Source: Symbiodinium microadriaticum
Taxonomy: Eukaryota > Sar > Dinophyceae > Suessiales > Symbiodiniaceae
Direction: 5' to 3'
DNA length: 64,000 nucleotides
Assembly: GCA_001939145.1 (NCBI GenBank)
Contig: LSRX01001168.1
Span: 1 to 64,000, forward strand
Shown: piece by piece, positions 34,664 through 46,463 of the stretch
Layout of the letters: every line of letters starts with the position of its first letter
Numbering within the stretch: position 1 is the first letter of the stretch
Position numbers and translations under genes: made by a program
The notes under the pieces: model-generated
The model's database searches: none
Seen by the model: the letters and a program-made list of their open reading frames with translations, nothing else
Told to the model about the DNA's origin: nothing

Positions 34664-37294
34664 TACAAACACCCAAAGATCCGCTTGCGAAAAAAACCTT
34701 CCTGTCGCAAACCACTGCAGACATGTATGGGAAAAACAAGCAACAGAGCTTTGGCATATAAAGGGCGCCTTAAAAGGAGCCCTAATCTAATTGCTAAGGC
34801 CACTATACTAGAACCTAAGCTCCAAATGGCAGCCAAAAAAAATAGCAAAATCGGAGGAACCCCTAACGGAACAACCCTAAACCCTAAACCCCTAACGGAA
34901 CCCCTAAAGGTGGTTCAGAACTCGATCATCCTCGGCCCTGGCTGGATCGCTGGCTGCACAGCCCTCGCCCCGCGACAGCGGAAGAAGGGATCTACGTCTC
35001 TTTAGGTTTACTTGGAGGCCCAAGGGACTTAGTATGTCGGTTATAAGTAGGGTTATAATTAGGGTAACTCCATTTAGGGTACTTATAACTCTATGGTATA
35101 AGCCTGCATTAACTACTCGTAAATAGGGAATATATACCGATATACCCATAAATTCCCATAGTTTAGGGTCCTTAAGGTAATGCAGGATTTTATATCATCA
35201 ACCGTACGTCTCTTCAGGTTTAGGGTTAGGGACCCGAAGGCTTTACAGACCCCACAGCTCGATTTCTAGGGCCCTGAACCCTAATCATCCAATCCCTACA
35301 CCCTAGACCCTAAACCCTAAGCCCTACGCCCTAAACCCTAAGCCCTAAACCCTAAACCCTACTCCCTCAGCCCTGATCCCTAAACCCTAAGCCCTAATCT
35401 GGGCTCACTGCTTAAGGACTGCTTAGGCGGAAAAAGGCCCTCAAAAAAAACAACCTAAACCCTAAACCCCCTGGTTTGATTCCTGGGACTCCCTAGTTGG
35501 AGCCTTTGCGTGGAGGCTGCAGCTTAGGGTTTAGGGATTTAGGGATTTAGGGATTTAGGGGTTTAGGGATTTAGGGGTTTAGGGATTTAGGGGTTTAGGG
35601 ATTTAGGGGTTTAGGGTTTAGGGTCGCGGGCTTACTGCAGGGTTTAGGGTTTTTGGGGCTTTGAGTTTAGGGTTCAGGGAAACAGGGTTTCGGGCTGAGG
35701 GTGGGGCAGATAAAGGGAACCAATAGCTTCTTGCTTCCGCAACTAAACCCTAAACCCTAAACCCTAAACCCTAGACCCTAAACCCTAAACCCTAAAGGTC
35801 GATTCCTTAATTAGGGAGGAGTCAGGCTCAGGGTTCAAGACTGGAGATTTAAACGGGGTTTCAGTGTTTTGCCAGGTTTTGTGAGGTTTGAGTCGGTTTA
35901 ATTGTTTGGGGTAAGTGGCTTACTGCGGAGGGGTTTAGAGTAACGAGTTTAGGGTTTAGGGCTTTAAGCTTGAGGATGGTAGGGGTTGAAGTTTCGGTGA
36001 TGAGGGTTCCTGAAAGTGTCGGGAGAGCATGCGTGCCGGAGCAGTTCCCCAAAAACTCGACCACCCTACACCCAAAACCCCTTGCACCAAGCGCCAATGC
36101 TGCTTGTTCAGGTTCCTATGCTTAAAAACCGATTTATCCCTAGACCCGACACCTAAACTCCCCGTTAAGTTTAGCTACACCCTCCAGACGTAGAGCAGTC
36201 GACAAGCATTCGGAGCTGAAAGTTTCAAAATCCAACGCCCATGGCGGGGAGGGCCACATGAATCTTAAATCTAGCTAGACCCAGCCCTAAGTCCTAACCG
36301 CAAAACCCCCCAGGGAGCCCAATACCCCTTAACTAAGGAATATAGCTTACGTCATAACATGAAGCCCCCGTAGAATTTAAACCCTAAACCCTAAACCCTA
36401 TACCCTAAACCCTAAACCCTATACCCTAAACCCTAAACCCTAAAGGTCTATTCCTTAATTAGGGAAATGTTGGGCTCCCTGGGCCTAAGTCCGAACTGAA
36501 CATCTAACCCTACCAGACCCCCCAAACTGCCAGTGAGTTGCACGGAAGGCCCTAAATCCTAGACCCTAAACCCTAAACCTTAAACCCTAAACTCTAAACC
36601 TTAAACCCTCAAGCCTAAACCCTAAACCGTAAACCCTAAACCCTAAACCGTTGCACGGGAGGCTGTTGGCTCTATGGGAGGATTGGCTCCATTGTGCCCG
36701 GTGTTGATGCTCGGCCAACCTGACCCTGAGGCTCCATGTGTGTGCCCATATAGTATATACTTAGACCCTAAAGTACCTTTTTAGGAACCCCTTTAAGGCC
36801 TAAGTATATACTGTCAGTATGGGTACATGGAGCCTTTGGGTGAAGCAGTGCAACTTTACGATGACTTTCAGTCTGTGTAGGGTGTTGGAACAAGGGTTTT
36901 GGGGTTTAGGCTGGTTTTGGAGTATATGGCGTGAGGGATTTGAAGCTGCGAGGGTTGGGTTTTGAAGTATAAACAACCCAGCACCACGGCAGCTGGTGTA
37001 CACTACACGCTGGATGTTCAGGTTTCAGGTTTCCCTTCGAACTATACACGCTTACTCGGATTTTGTTCTTGTTCGAGAGACTTCAAGATTACTTATACGG
37101 GTCCGTGTAGGATTCCCCTCGCCCTGAAAGCGATTGTTAGACAGGTACTTGAGCATGTTGCGGTTGAGGATTTGGGCCGCATACACTGTACGGGTGCATG
37201 GTTCCCTTGGGTACAGCTGCGGCTGACTCAAGGATGCAACGCCTGAAGACTTAGAGCTTGCGGCTCAGGGTTCCAGAGAGCAGAATATCCCTTA
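34664..37294. repeat. Large direct duplication, copy 2
   Basis: 2,631 bp. The offset from copy 1 is 2,992 up to about 35.5 kb and 3,024 afterwards. The 32-bp difference is two extra units of the 16-mer ATTTAGGGGTTTAGGG in the array at 35525-35625. The copy ends at a single N (37295) directly before a CTG repeat, so its right edge is an assembly join. It may be a true recent duplication or a second haplotype placed in tandem. Confidence 0.9.
36730..36834. mobile_element. MITE-like palindrome, family C in duplication copy 2
   Basis: The same sequence as the element at 33706, carried by the second copy of the large duplication rather than by independent transposition. Confidence 0.7.
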
Positions 37295-37396
37295 NCTGCT
37301 GCTGCTGCTGCTGCTGCTGCTCCTGCTGCTGCTGCTGCTGCTGCTCCTGCTGCTGCTGCTGCCGCTGCTGCTGCTGGTACTGGTACTGCTGCTGCT
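37295..37396. repeat. Single-N join plus CTG trinucleotide repeat
   Basis: One N followed by about 100 bp of CTG with CTC and CCG interruptions. The minus-strand poly-Ser reading follows from the repeat. Confidence 0.85.
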
Positions 37397-39654
37397 AATC
37401 ACCCCAACAACAGCAACTCTAGTGACAGGGTTGCTGCATTCCGCCTTTTGCTGCCGCAGTTTAGTTGCAAGCTGCACCAAGGACGAGGAGATGCTGAATC
37501 CGTACCACTTCGTGCCACTGGGACAGCCAAAGTTAGGCTAGTCATGTCTGTGCCGCGTGTATCATTGAGGAACCCCATAGACGCTTAAGCCATCTTGACC
37601 CCAAACCTTTTGAAAACAATCAGAAACTGAGGCCCCAAAGCCCCGAGAGTAGCGTATGCTCTAAATGCCGGAACCCCTAAAAATACCGAAACCCGAAAAC
37701 CTTAAACAGATGCACCCTCAAGGCCCGTGGCTTCCTAATCCGGGCATGTAGGTGTTGATTAGGTAGTTGGACCCTTAGGGTCATGCATTCACCTAAAGCC
37801 CAAACCCAATTCTTTATGGGTCGAGACGGTCGAGCCCCAGACCCTCTACTGTCTCGAAACCAGCTCTTGAGAATAGAGCTTCCCCCTTTTCGTGCTACCA
37901 ACAGAGTACGCCGCGCCACACAAATAATTCCAGCTCAGAAGTACCAAACTAGAGAATCTCTATAGAGCAACCTACAATCACTGCTTTCGTCTATGTCCCC
38001 CAAGGCTGTAAGGTATATGTGTGAGCAAGCATCAGTAACTCGATGTAGAATAATGTAGGAATGCCGTTGCTTCCCGCCAAAGAGAGCACGAGGCGCAGAG
38101 GGAAATCGAAACAACTCGAAGCCCCTTACAGGAATCCTGATAGGAACTTTCATATAGCCCTTGTAGCAACCCGTATATTAACCCGGGCAACCATGAGACT
38201 AACCCTCATCAGAACCCCTGTAGCTTCATGTATAGGGATTCGTAGGCACCCTTCCCTGATCGGAACCCTGGTAGTAAGCCTAGGCCTCCGCCCAAGCAGA
38301 AATGCGTTCCCAGCTATTTTGGCTGCTCCATGGACGTCTGCCGCTCGGTTTGCAGACGATGAGGAGTACTTGGTAGCTGAAACGTTGACTGAAAGGGTTG
38401 CTTAAAAGGGTTCTATATAGCGGTTCTCTAGGGGATTGAGCCGCAAGGACCGTGGGACCAGGTAACAAGGGTACAAAATCCTAGCGTAACCATAGCCGTA
38501 GCCATAACCGGTACCTCCTAGTAGGTTACTTGTAACTTTGCTTCCGAAGGCCCAGCATCTTCCAAGCAGGGCGCGCAAGCCCTCAGTTTAGAGGAATGCT
38601 GGGCGCAGCCAGGGTTTGGGTTTAGGGCTCAGATAACCTTGTCCTCGAAAGCACAAACTCAAGTTTGGCAAGACTCGGAAACCCCCAAGCCCAAAACAAG
38701 CTGATACCGCAATTTCTCCGTAAGCTGATAAACATCCGAAAGACTTTGCCATCGGATACAGGAACCTTCAATCAAGACCTGTCAGGGGAGCAGAGATCAC
38801 AACTTGGGTGCTTGTTTCTTTGGGATAAAATTGAAGTTACCATATTTAATAGGGATCTTTGGGATAAAATTTAAGTTACCATATTCAAAAGGGATCTGTG
38901 GTAAATAATCGGGTTTCATTGTCATGGTAACTTAAAGTTAAAGTTAAAGCCCTTAACAGAACCCAGCGCAACAGGGTTATAACGAGTTGAACAGGGGAGC
39001 GTTGAGGGTTGGGGCTCCGTGCATCCACCCTGTACATCCCAAACCCTACTTGTCGGCGACACCATGTGGCAGATTTTGCCCCCGTTGCAATCTTGTTCGA
39101 AGGAATTCAGCAATCTCTCAGCCCTCAAACCCAGCTCCGTAGGGCCATGTGAAGTTGGGTTTAGGGCTTTGCGAGTTGGGTAGTTTCAGGTTTGGAGTCA
39201 TGCCCAACTTCGTGCCTGCTTTGCCTTGAGGAATTCCCGTAAGCAAAACCTACAGCCTGCCGACCCTGCAAAATCATCACGGAAACCCCTGAACCGGCCT
39301 ATCTAGTAGCCACGTAAGATTTAGCAGCAGGCAGCAGGCTGTACATCACGAAGAGCTTGACACAACTCCTCGATACCCCGCCCTACGGGTGTTCGGCAGG
39401 GGCTGTAAGGATGAATAGTCGGGTCTTAGAGTTCGGATTGCTCTGTAGACTCTATAGTTTAACCTCAAGGTCCACAGGCAAAACAACCCTATCTTCTAGT
39501 GTTTCAGTCGGCTGCTGTTTAGAGCTCCTGTAGACATCTTTATAGATCCCTCTAAGGGGCCCCTACTTCAGAGAACTACCCAAAGAGGTACATGGACCCT
39601 GGGGGCGTAGGTGCAACCTCCTGGAGCGGAGTTTGGGCCCCTCGAACCCGAAAC

Positions 39655-39865
39655 CTTGGGGTTTAGGATTTGGGGATTAAGGTTTAGGGCTTAGGGTTTA
39701 GGGTTTGGGGATTAAGGTTTAGGGATTAGGGAAAAGGGATTAGGGTTGAGGGTTTAGGGGTTAAGGTTTAGGGATTAGGGAAAAGGGATTAGGGTTTAGG
39801 GTTTAGGGACTAAGGTTTAGGGATTAGGGAAAAGGGATTGGGTGTTAGGGTTGAGGGTTTAGGGT
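39655..39865 (+). repeat. 49-bp minisatellite derived from heptamers
   Basis: Units beginning AAGGTTTAGGGATTAGGGAA start at 39714, 39763 and 39812, a 49-bp step equal to seven heptamers. Each contains GAAAAGGGATTAGGG. It grades into plain TTTAGGG at both ends. Confidence 0.75.
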
Positions 39866-41029
39866 TGCCAGGCAACGCATCCGACATGATGGAGAGCAAG
39901 GCACAGATTCTATCTTGCATCGAGCTTCCCTTCACACAACCCTAAACTCTAAACCCTAAACCTAAGCTTCAAACACCCAGGCCCCAAACTTGGGTTTAGG
40001 GGCGCCTGGCACTACTGACACATTCAGCGTTGGTTGATGCCGAAGCTATTATGTACCATAATTACCATTTACCTCTAGGGTAAGACTAGAATGCCGTTTG
40101 TTTACATTCCCGACAAGGTGTGGCACGCTCTTGAACATGTGAAGGCTTAAGCTGAGCATTTAGGCTAAAGCTTTTGAATTAAGGGTTTAGGGTTTAGGGA
40201 TATGTAAACCCTGAACCCTAAACTTAAACCCCAAACCCTGTAAACCCTAGTTAGACCCTAAACCTTGAGACCTAAGCTTATTCACCTCAACCGCCGCCGA
40301 ACTGTGGGCCCGTGATTACCAGGGATCGGGCTTATGCGGGCTAACATCCCAAGCCCTGTACCCTAACCTGTTTTGTACTTTGAGTTGAGGCAGTCTAGCC
40401 CTTGAACCGTTGAACTTTCAACCTTGCTCCAACATCCTGAATTTGGAAAAACCCTAAGGGTCCATGTGCCTATATGGGACGCGGAAGTACCGAATTAGGA
40501 ATTTTCTACTGGCAAAAAAAAGCCTTAGACAGATACATGAGCAGTCATGGCAAGCTCAAGCACCTGAACCCCAAACCTATGCCAGTGTCTATACAAGACT
40601 TGGGATCCCACGATCCCCGTTGCCAACCACCGAGGCGAAGCAGCCCCAAACCCCCTTTCTAGCAGATTTGTATATTAAAAGTTTCATGGAGGTGTATAGC
40701 GTCTCGCCAGGAGTTCGGAAAGTTTCATATCGGAATTCCGAAGCAATTACAAACTTGATGTGTCACGGCCCCCCCCCCCCCCCAAAAAAAATCATATGCA
40801 TGCATGCACGCGATGAAAACCTACCGTTCTTTCTAGTCTGAAACCCTAAACTAAACCCTAAACGGCCGGGACCGACCACTCACTTCGATTCGAAGCCTAC
40901 CTCCCGGACCTTGCGGCAAGTGGCCTTGGGACTGAGGTCTTCGGGTTCAGGTTGAGGGTTTAAGGAGGGCTTCGGGTCTAAGGCCCTTTCGAACCTAAAC
41001 CGTTTAGGATTTGGGTTTATGGTTTATAA

Positions 41030-41160
41030 AACCCTAAACCCTAAACCCTAAACCCTAAGCCCTATAAACCCTAAACCCTAAACCCTAAACCCTATAAACC
41101 CTAAACCCTAAACCCTAAACCCTAAGCCCTATAAACCCTAAACCCTAAACCCTAAACCGA
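41030..41160 (-). repeat. CCCTAAA array with CCCTATAAA variants
   Basis: Three to four higher-order units of several CCCTAAA heptamers, each closed by CCCTATAAA, over about 130 bp. Confidence 0.85.
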
Positions 41161-41636
41161 TAGAGGTTTGGGGTTCGGGTCTGCAGGTGGGCTGGCATGT
41201 ACAGACCCAGAAGCGCTACTGGCATGACGTCGGTGGCCGTTCCCAGTTTACGGCTTTCGGTTGAGCGTGGCTTCGTCTTGAAGGGCTGATGGTTTTGTCA
41301 GGCCGAAACCCAGAAGAAAAGTGTTAAGCCCGAACCTATGGTCTTCAAGTTCGGATATCAGGTTTGCATGGTCATCGGACTAGTTGTTAGGAGCCATGCC
41401 TCCGACAGACCTCTTGCTTCTGTCTACCCTGACGCTCAAAGCTCCCACCCCGTCACTCCGGCCTCGCAACTTGTTCTTTGCCAGTGGAAAGCAGCCTGAA
41501 AAGAAGGAACTCCGAAAATCTATTTGCTCAGGTAGGCCGTGGGGTTCTAGGTTCCGCACATCCATGTTTATATGCTAACTCAATGAGTTGAAAGCAACGA
41601 GTTCCCATATTCTTCTGTATACATAGAAAGGCTTAT

Positions 41637-41728
41637 GTGTATATATATATATATACAGATATATGTATATGCATATGCATATGTATATGTATATGTACAT
41701 GTATATGCATATGTATATGCATATGCTA

Positions 41729-41759
<31 letters not shown>

Positions 41760-41770
41760 GTGCATGTGCA

Positions 41771-41834
<64 letters not shown>

Positions 41835-41853
41835 CATATGTATATGTATATGC

Positions 41854-41886
<33 letters not shown>

Positions 41887-41923
41887 CGTATATGTATACG
41901 TATATGTGTATGTACGCGCACAA

Positions 41924-42003
<80 letters not shown>
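41637..42003. repeat. TATG/TGTA/TATA microsatellite
   Basis: About 365 bp of TATATG, TGTATG and TATACG units ending in nearly pure (TA)n that runs into the N gap. Unlike the region after the gap, the units here vary as in a natural microsatellite and do not follow the 49-bp grid. Confidence 0.9.
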
Positions 42004-42022
42004 NNNNNNNNNNNNNNNNNNN
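42004..42022. other. Assembly gap (19 N)
   Basis: Nineteen unspecified bases between the natural microsatellite and the start of the 49-bp TA grid. The grid is first seen on the downstream side, at 42040. Confidence 1.
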
Positions 42023-42497
42023 CTGTATAATGTGTTACGTATATATATATATATATAGGTTTAGAGAGTTTAGATAGTTTGTGGGCTTTATATATATATA
42101 TATATTTAGATAGTTTGGTGGGCCGGGCGGAGTTCCCTATATATATATATATATTAAACGATATAAACTATATAAATCCCGACTGGTATATATATATATA
42201 TATGTTTGGGAGGCCGGGTGGAGGGCCCAAACTATTATATATATATATATATGGCGGGTTTAGATAGTTTAGATGGTTTGGGGGTATATATATATATATA
42301 TCTATCAAAGCTATCAAAACCAGCTAAACTATCTATATATATATATATATGAGGGATTAGATAGTTTAGATGGTTTGAGGGACCGGGCGGAGGGCCCAAA
42401 CTCTCTAAACCAGCTCAACTATCTAAACTATTATATATATATATATATAGATAGTTTAGATAGTTTGGATAGTTTGGGCATATATATATATATATAT
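42023..42497. other. Masked non-coding stretch after the gap
   Basis: The unmasked pieces are simple TTTAGATAGTTT and AACTATCTAAAC-like motifs in both orientations (for example 42061-42088 and 42400-42430). They look like low-complexity intergenic or intronic sequence with no coding signal. Confidence 0.6.
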
Positions 42498-42675
42498 ACG
42501 CCTGGTGGCCTGTGCCCGTCTTGCAGGAATATATATATATATATATTCATTGGCGGGTCTTCCAGCAAGCAGGAATGCGTGGATTGTTGCGCATTGGATG
42601 TTGCAGCAGCTCAAAACAAGCGGCTAATATATATATATATATATGCGTGCAAGCGAAAGGCAAGTCAACTGGCTC
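42498..42675 (+). CDS. Possible zinc-cluster exon upstream of the nuclease
   Basis: In one plus-strand frame the unmasked pieces read GLCPSCRN, then QECVDCCALDVAAAQNKRL, then ACKRKASQLAR. Two CxxC pairs about 20 residues apart suggest a small zinc-binding cluster followed by a basic segment. It may be the N-terminal part of the nuclease protein in another exon, but all three frames are open here, partly because TA tracts contain no stops, so the frame choice is uncertain. Confidence 0.3.
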
Positions 42676-43686
42676 GTATATATATATATATATCAGACTT
42701 CGACAATCAGGCTCGTTGGCTTTTGTATATATATATATATATTTCAACCCAGAGACTGCACCGAACGTCGATGTTATATATATATATATATCACACCCAA
42801 GGGATTTCAGAATTCGTTTTCAGTATATATATATATATATCTACATCGATGGTGTACAGACGAAAGGGTCAGTATATATATATATATATCTTTCTCACAA
42901 CTGCTTGGCCCCGAGGTGGTCTATATATATATATATATCGGCAGTAGCTGGCCTCGGGCCGGATTCTTGATATATATATATATATATACATGGATGAGTC
43001 GTCTTGGAGTTCTTTGTCCCGAAATTCTGGGCTTGTATTCTGGCAGCCCATGGGATGACAAGCGAATCTATATATATATATATATTTTTTCCTCGGGTCA
43101 AGACACGGCAGATGAGCTATATATATATATATATTCTCGCGATGAAATCAAGGAGATGTGGGCAGCCAGTGGCCGAGAGGCAGCGCACTATGGCACCTAC
43201 ATGCATTATCTTTGCTATATATATATATATATCCACTCCGTGCCTACCGTTTCTCCAGAGGTTCTATATATATATATATATCTACGTGACATTGCAGCAA
43301 ATTCAAGAGCGCGTATATATATATATATATTCTTCGGCACCGCCGAGAGGATTGCTGGCTCCTATATATATATATATATGCTACTCGATGGAAGTATGAT
43401 GCTGGTCGACTGGAAACGCACCTCTGGCTTGCCCGGCAAGTACCAATCATACCAGTCCATTATATATATATATATATACATCGCGGACTGCGCAAGGATG
43501 CACTACAGGTTGCAGCTGGTCTATCGACATCTACTGGACTATGACATCAGGGTTGCACTATATATATATATATATTGCCATCCTGAACATTATCCAGAAG
43601 CCTTTGTTATATATATATATATATTTGAGAAAGAAACAGATGACATGCTACGGCCGTATATATATATATATATCCCATCACCTTAG
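42643..43686 (+). CDS. PD-(D/E)XK superfamily nuclease, masked
   Basis: The domain is clear from about 43128 to the native TAG at 43684-43686. In order: SRDEIKEMW and REAAHYGTYMH (the conserved W...EA..GT.MH helix), SPEVL, LRDIAANSRAR, FGTAERIAGS (strand before the catalytic Asp, itself masked), MMLVDWKRTSGLPGKYQS (the DxK-type active site, VDWKR), HYRLQLVYRHLL, HPEHYPEAFV and EKETDDML. The number of residues between these motifs matches the family only if the TA tracts count as replaced codons; for instance RV to HP is nine residues, as usual. Family members are RecB-like DNA nucleases found in mobile elements, large DNA viruses and protist genomes. Upstream of about 42990 the frame is open but the sequence is unrecognised, so the start is uncertain. 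The gene may be a domesticated or element-borne nuclease. Confidence 0.6.
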   Translation: MRASERQVNWLVYIYIYQTSTIRLVGFCIYIYIFQPRDCTERRCYIYIYITPKGFQNSFSVYIYIYLHRWCTDERVSIYIYISFSQLLGPEVVYIYIYIGSSWPRAGFLIYIYIYTWMSRLGVLCPEILGLYSGSPWDDKRIYIYIYIFSSGQDTADELYIYIYSRDEIKEMWAASGREAAHYGTYMHYLCYIYIYIHSVPTVSPEVLYIYIYLRDIAANSRARIYIYIFFGTAERIAGSYIYIYMLLDGSMMLVDWKRTSGLPGKYQSYQSIIYIYIYIADCARMHYRLQLVYRHLLDYDIRVALYIYIYCHPEHYPEAFVIYIYIFEKETDDMLRPYIYIYIPSP

Positions 43687-44660
43687 GCTCGGGATTTGTG
43701 GCCAATATATATATATATATATCCGAAACCCCCGGAATTTCTCATCAGCTCCAATACAAGGTGCTCCTTAGCATATCGACGCTTAGCACCCTATAACCCT
43801 AACTATATATATATATATATGCTCCAACTAAAGCTTTACAACCTGCAATGGGTATATATATATATATATCGGCGGCCTTGCACCCGAACTCCAAGAGCCC
43901 CTATATATATATATATATCCCTTACTGAAGAATACCCAGATCACTTCAAGTATATATATATATATATTTTGTTATTTCACTCCGTGCACGCTGACTCCAT
44001 ATATATATATATATATTGGATCTACTACATGTGAACTCTGAGTTTCGGTATATATATATATATATATCTGTTCTGCTACACAGATTATTCGAGACTATAT
44101 ATATATATATATATACTGCATATGCTACAGATTTTTGCTGATGATCTATATATATATATATATAAGAATTTGGACTGTCAGACTCTACCGTGTCCTATAT
44201 ATATATATATATTGAGTCTGGAATGGCAGACTCTACCGCGTCCGTATATATATATATATATGAGTCAGACAAGGACGTTTAGTTTGGCAAAACCGCAATT
44301 GCCATGGCCAGCTGTTTTAGAGGTTGATTCAGGCATATCGACTATATATATATATATATGCGAGGCAATTCGAGGTTTTCAGGCCCATGGCTATATATAT
44401 ATATATATGACATTCATTTGAGCCTTGAGCTTAACGCGAAGCCTCCCAAATGTCCCAAATCTGTGACTTTTCAGGCCGCAGACACCTGGCTCAGACTGCT
44501 GACACGCTCGTGGCATCGGATAATGGAAAAAAACAGCTTATATATATATATATATTGCAGGCAGAGCTAGACCAAAACCTAAACCTTTATATATATATAT
44601 ATATAAACACTCTAAGCTGCCTTTTCAAACCATGGCTATATATATATATATATAATCTTT
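43687..44660 (+). other. Masked stretch, no gene recognised
   Basis: After the nuclease stop the pieces include ACCCTATAACCCTAAC (about 43789-43804), a decayed heptamer. Short open frames such as LTEEYPDHFK occur but nothing recognisable. Probably intergenic or intronic. Confidence 0.45.
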
Positions 44661-44663
44661 CCT

Positions 44664-45345
44664 CGAGGCCGAGAGGTGCGAGGAGTCAGGCGACGTGCCG
44701 GCTGCAGGCACAGAGGCTGCTGGGAGTTTCTGCGTATATATATATATATATGAAGTGCGGCATGCTGAAGACACAGAAGTGTCTATATATATATATATAT
44801 GATTGCTAGTCGAAGACTCGGAACTGCGACCTTATATATATATATATATGAGCCCTGCTGCTTCAGAATCTGCGGGCTCTGTATATATATATATATATTG
44901 CGGAAGCGACTCCGACTCTGACAGCTTTGCTATATATATATATATATCGGGAGCTGGTGCAGACGCCGGCGCAGGGCCTTATATATATATATATATGGTC
45001 GCAACGGAGGCGCAGGTCGTTCACTATCTATATATATATATATATCATTGGCATCCTCGGGCCCCGCCGGCAATCCATATATATATATATATATACCGGC
45101 ACAGACATGTGCATAAGCACTACCACTATATATATATATATATTCCTTTGCACATGTTCAAGTTCAACAGAAGATTATATATATATATATATAATGCAGA
45201 GGCCGAGGCCATCATCGACTTGTCTGATGTGTCTTCGGATTCATCGGAAGATGCAGGGGCAGCTGTTCATGGATATATATATATATATATAAGTGACCAT
45301 GATGAAGACAACGATCATGGTGTATATATATATATATATTCCTGA
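44664..45345 (+). CDS. Acidic Ser/Asp-rich exon, unknown protein
   Basis: One frame holds together across about 13 masked sites and ends at a native stop after ISDHDEDNDHG. The pieces read VPAAGTEAAGSF, EVRHAEDTEVS, LLVEDSELRP, SPAASESAGSV, CGSDSDSDSFA, SGAGADAGAGP, then a His-rich part (RHRHVHKHYH), PLHMFKFNRRL and finally AIIDLSDVSSDSSEDAG. Composition suggests a disordered acidic region. It could be an exon of a larger gene; no domain was recognised and the start is not defined. Confidence 0.35.
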
Positions 45346-46463
45346 CTGTTGTGCGAAGGCGGGTCCTTGGATATATATATATATATATCATGGAGGTTCA
45401 CTGGAGCCAGGTCTCGGTTTTATATATATATATATATAGTCTAAGGCAAAGGCTGGCTAGAGCATCTTTTATATATATATATATATAAGCTAGTTTTGTC
45501 GATGGTAAAGCACAATCTTATATATATATATATATTCATTAAGTCTGTCTTCTTATTTTGTAGTTTGTATATATATATATATATATTTTTGTCCGGTCCG
45601 AGTTGTTGTAGAAGCGTATATATATATATATATAAGATTCCGAGTCCGAAGTCTTGTAAGTTCTAAGTTCGAAGTCCAAGTCTCCAAATTGATTGCCAGT
45701 CCTCCAGGCCAAGGTATATATATATATATATAGACACAGTGCCTGTAGGTAGAAGCCTAAGCCTATATATATATATATATGCCCAAAGTCCCAAAGGCCC
45801 TGATACAGAAAGTATATATATATATATATCCCAGGGCCCCAGTGGTTATGCCGTAGGCTCTTATATATATATATATATCTCAAAGTCTCCAAGGTCCTTA
45901 AAGGCCCTGATATATATATATATATATAGCTTGAAGGTGCAAGGCTCCAAAAAGCTTAGTATATATATATATATATCTGGGAAGGATGTTGTTGTGCAAG
46001 CACAGCTCTATATATATATATATATTGAGCAGTCCGCTCGGGCAGATGACCTCTTGGTATATATATATATATATCTCGAACACTGTGAAGATCATTTCAT
46101 GTGACTCGCAGATGCCCCTACATGTTGTCCAGTTGTTTCTGCATTGAGGTCATGCTATATATATATATATATTTCAATCCCTCATGCAGGTCTTAGAGTC
46201 TTAGTATATATATATATATATCGAAGCCAATAATCCAGGCCAAGCATTTCCTTTATTTTAGCCTCGAGACTCGTAGTCGCAGTTTTCGGAGATGGCAGCA
46301 GCTATATATATATATATATGCAGCTCTGCTGGCTGCTGCTCGAAACCCGAATATATATATATATATATATGTGACACACAGAAGCACTGAATCATGCAAT
46401 TATATATATATATATATGGAATGCACACAGCGAGCCCTTTGCGAAGGTTTGCTGTAGCTGGGC
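45346..46463. other. Masked stretch, no gene recognised
   Basis: The unmasked pieces show no coherent frame beyond what TA tracts allow by chance; frames are open on both strands. Probably intergenic or intronic. Confidence 0.45.

Larger units (their letters stand above)
37397..41636. repeat. Gene-free heptamer-rich DNA
   Basis: No gene was recognised. It holds scattered heptamer arrays, a poly-C/poly-A stretch near 40770-40790, a half family C-like element ending GTACATGGACCC near 39600, and unique filler. The longest open frames (about 120 codons) have no recognisable motif. Confidence 0.6.

Noticed and set aside
38490..38515. Spliced-leader-like CCGTAGCCAT
   Set aside because: Only the first ten bases resemble the dinoflagellate spliced leader; the rest of the leader and a donor site are absent.
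39714..39865. Link between the 49-bp minisatellite and the 49-bp TA lattice
   Set aside because: The minisatellite unit is seven TTTAGGG heptamers (7 x 7); it shares no sequence or phase with the TA lattice, so the equal period is taken as coincidence.
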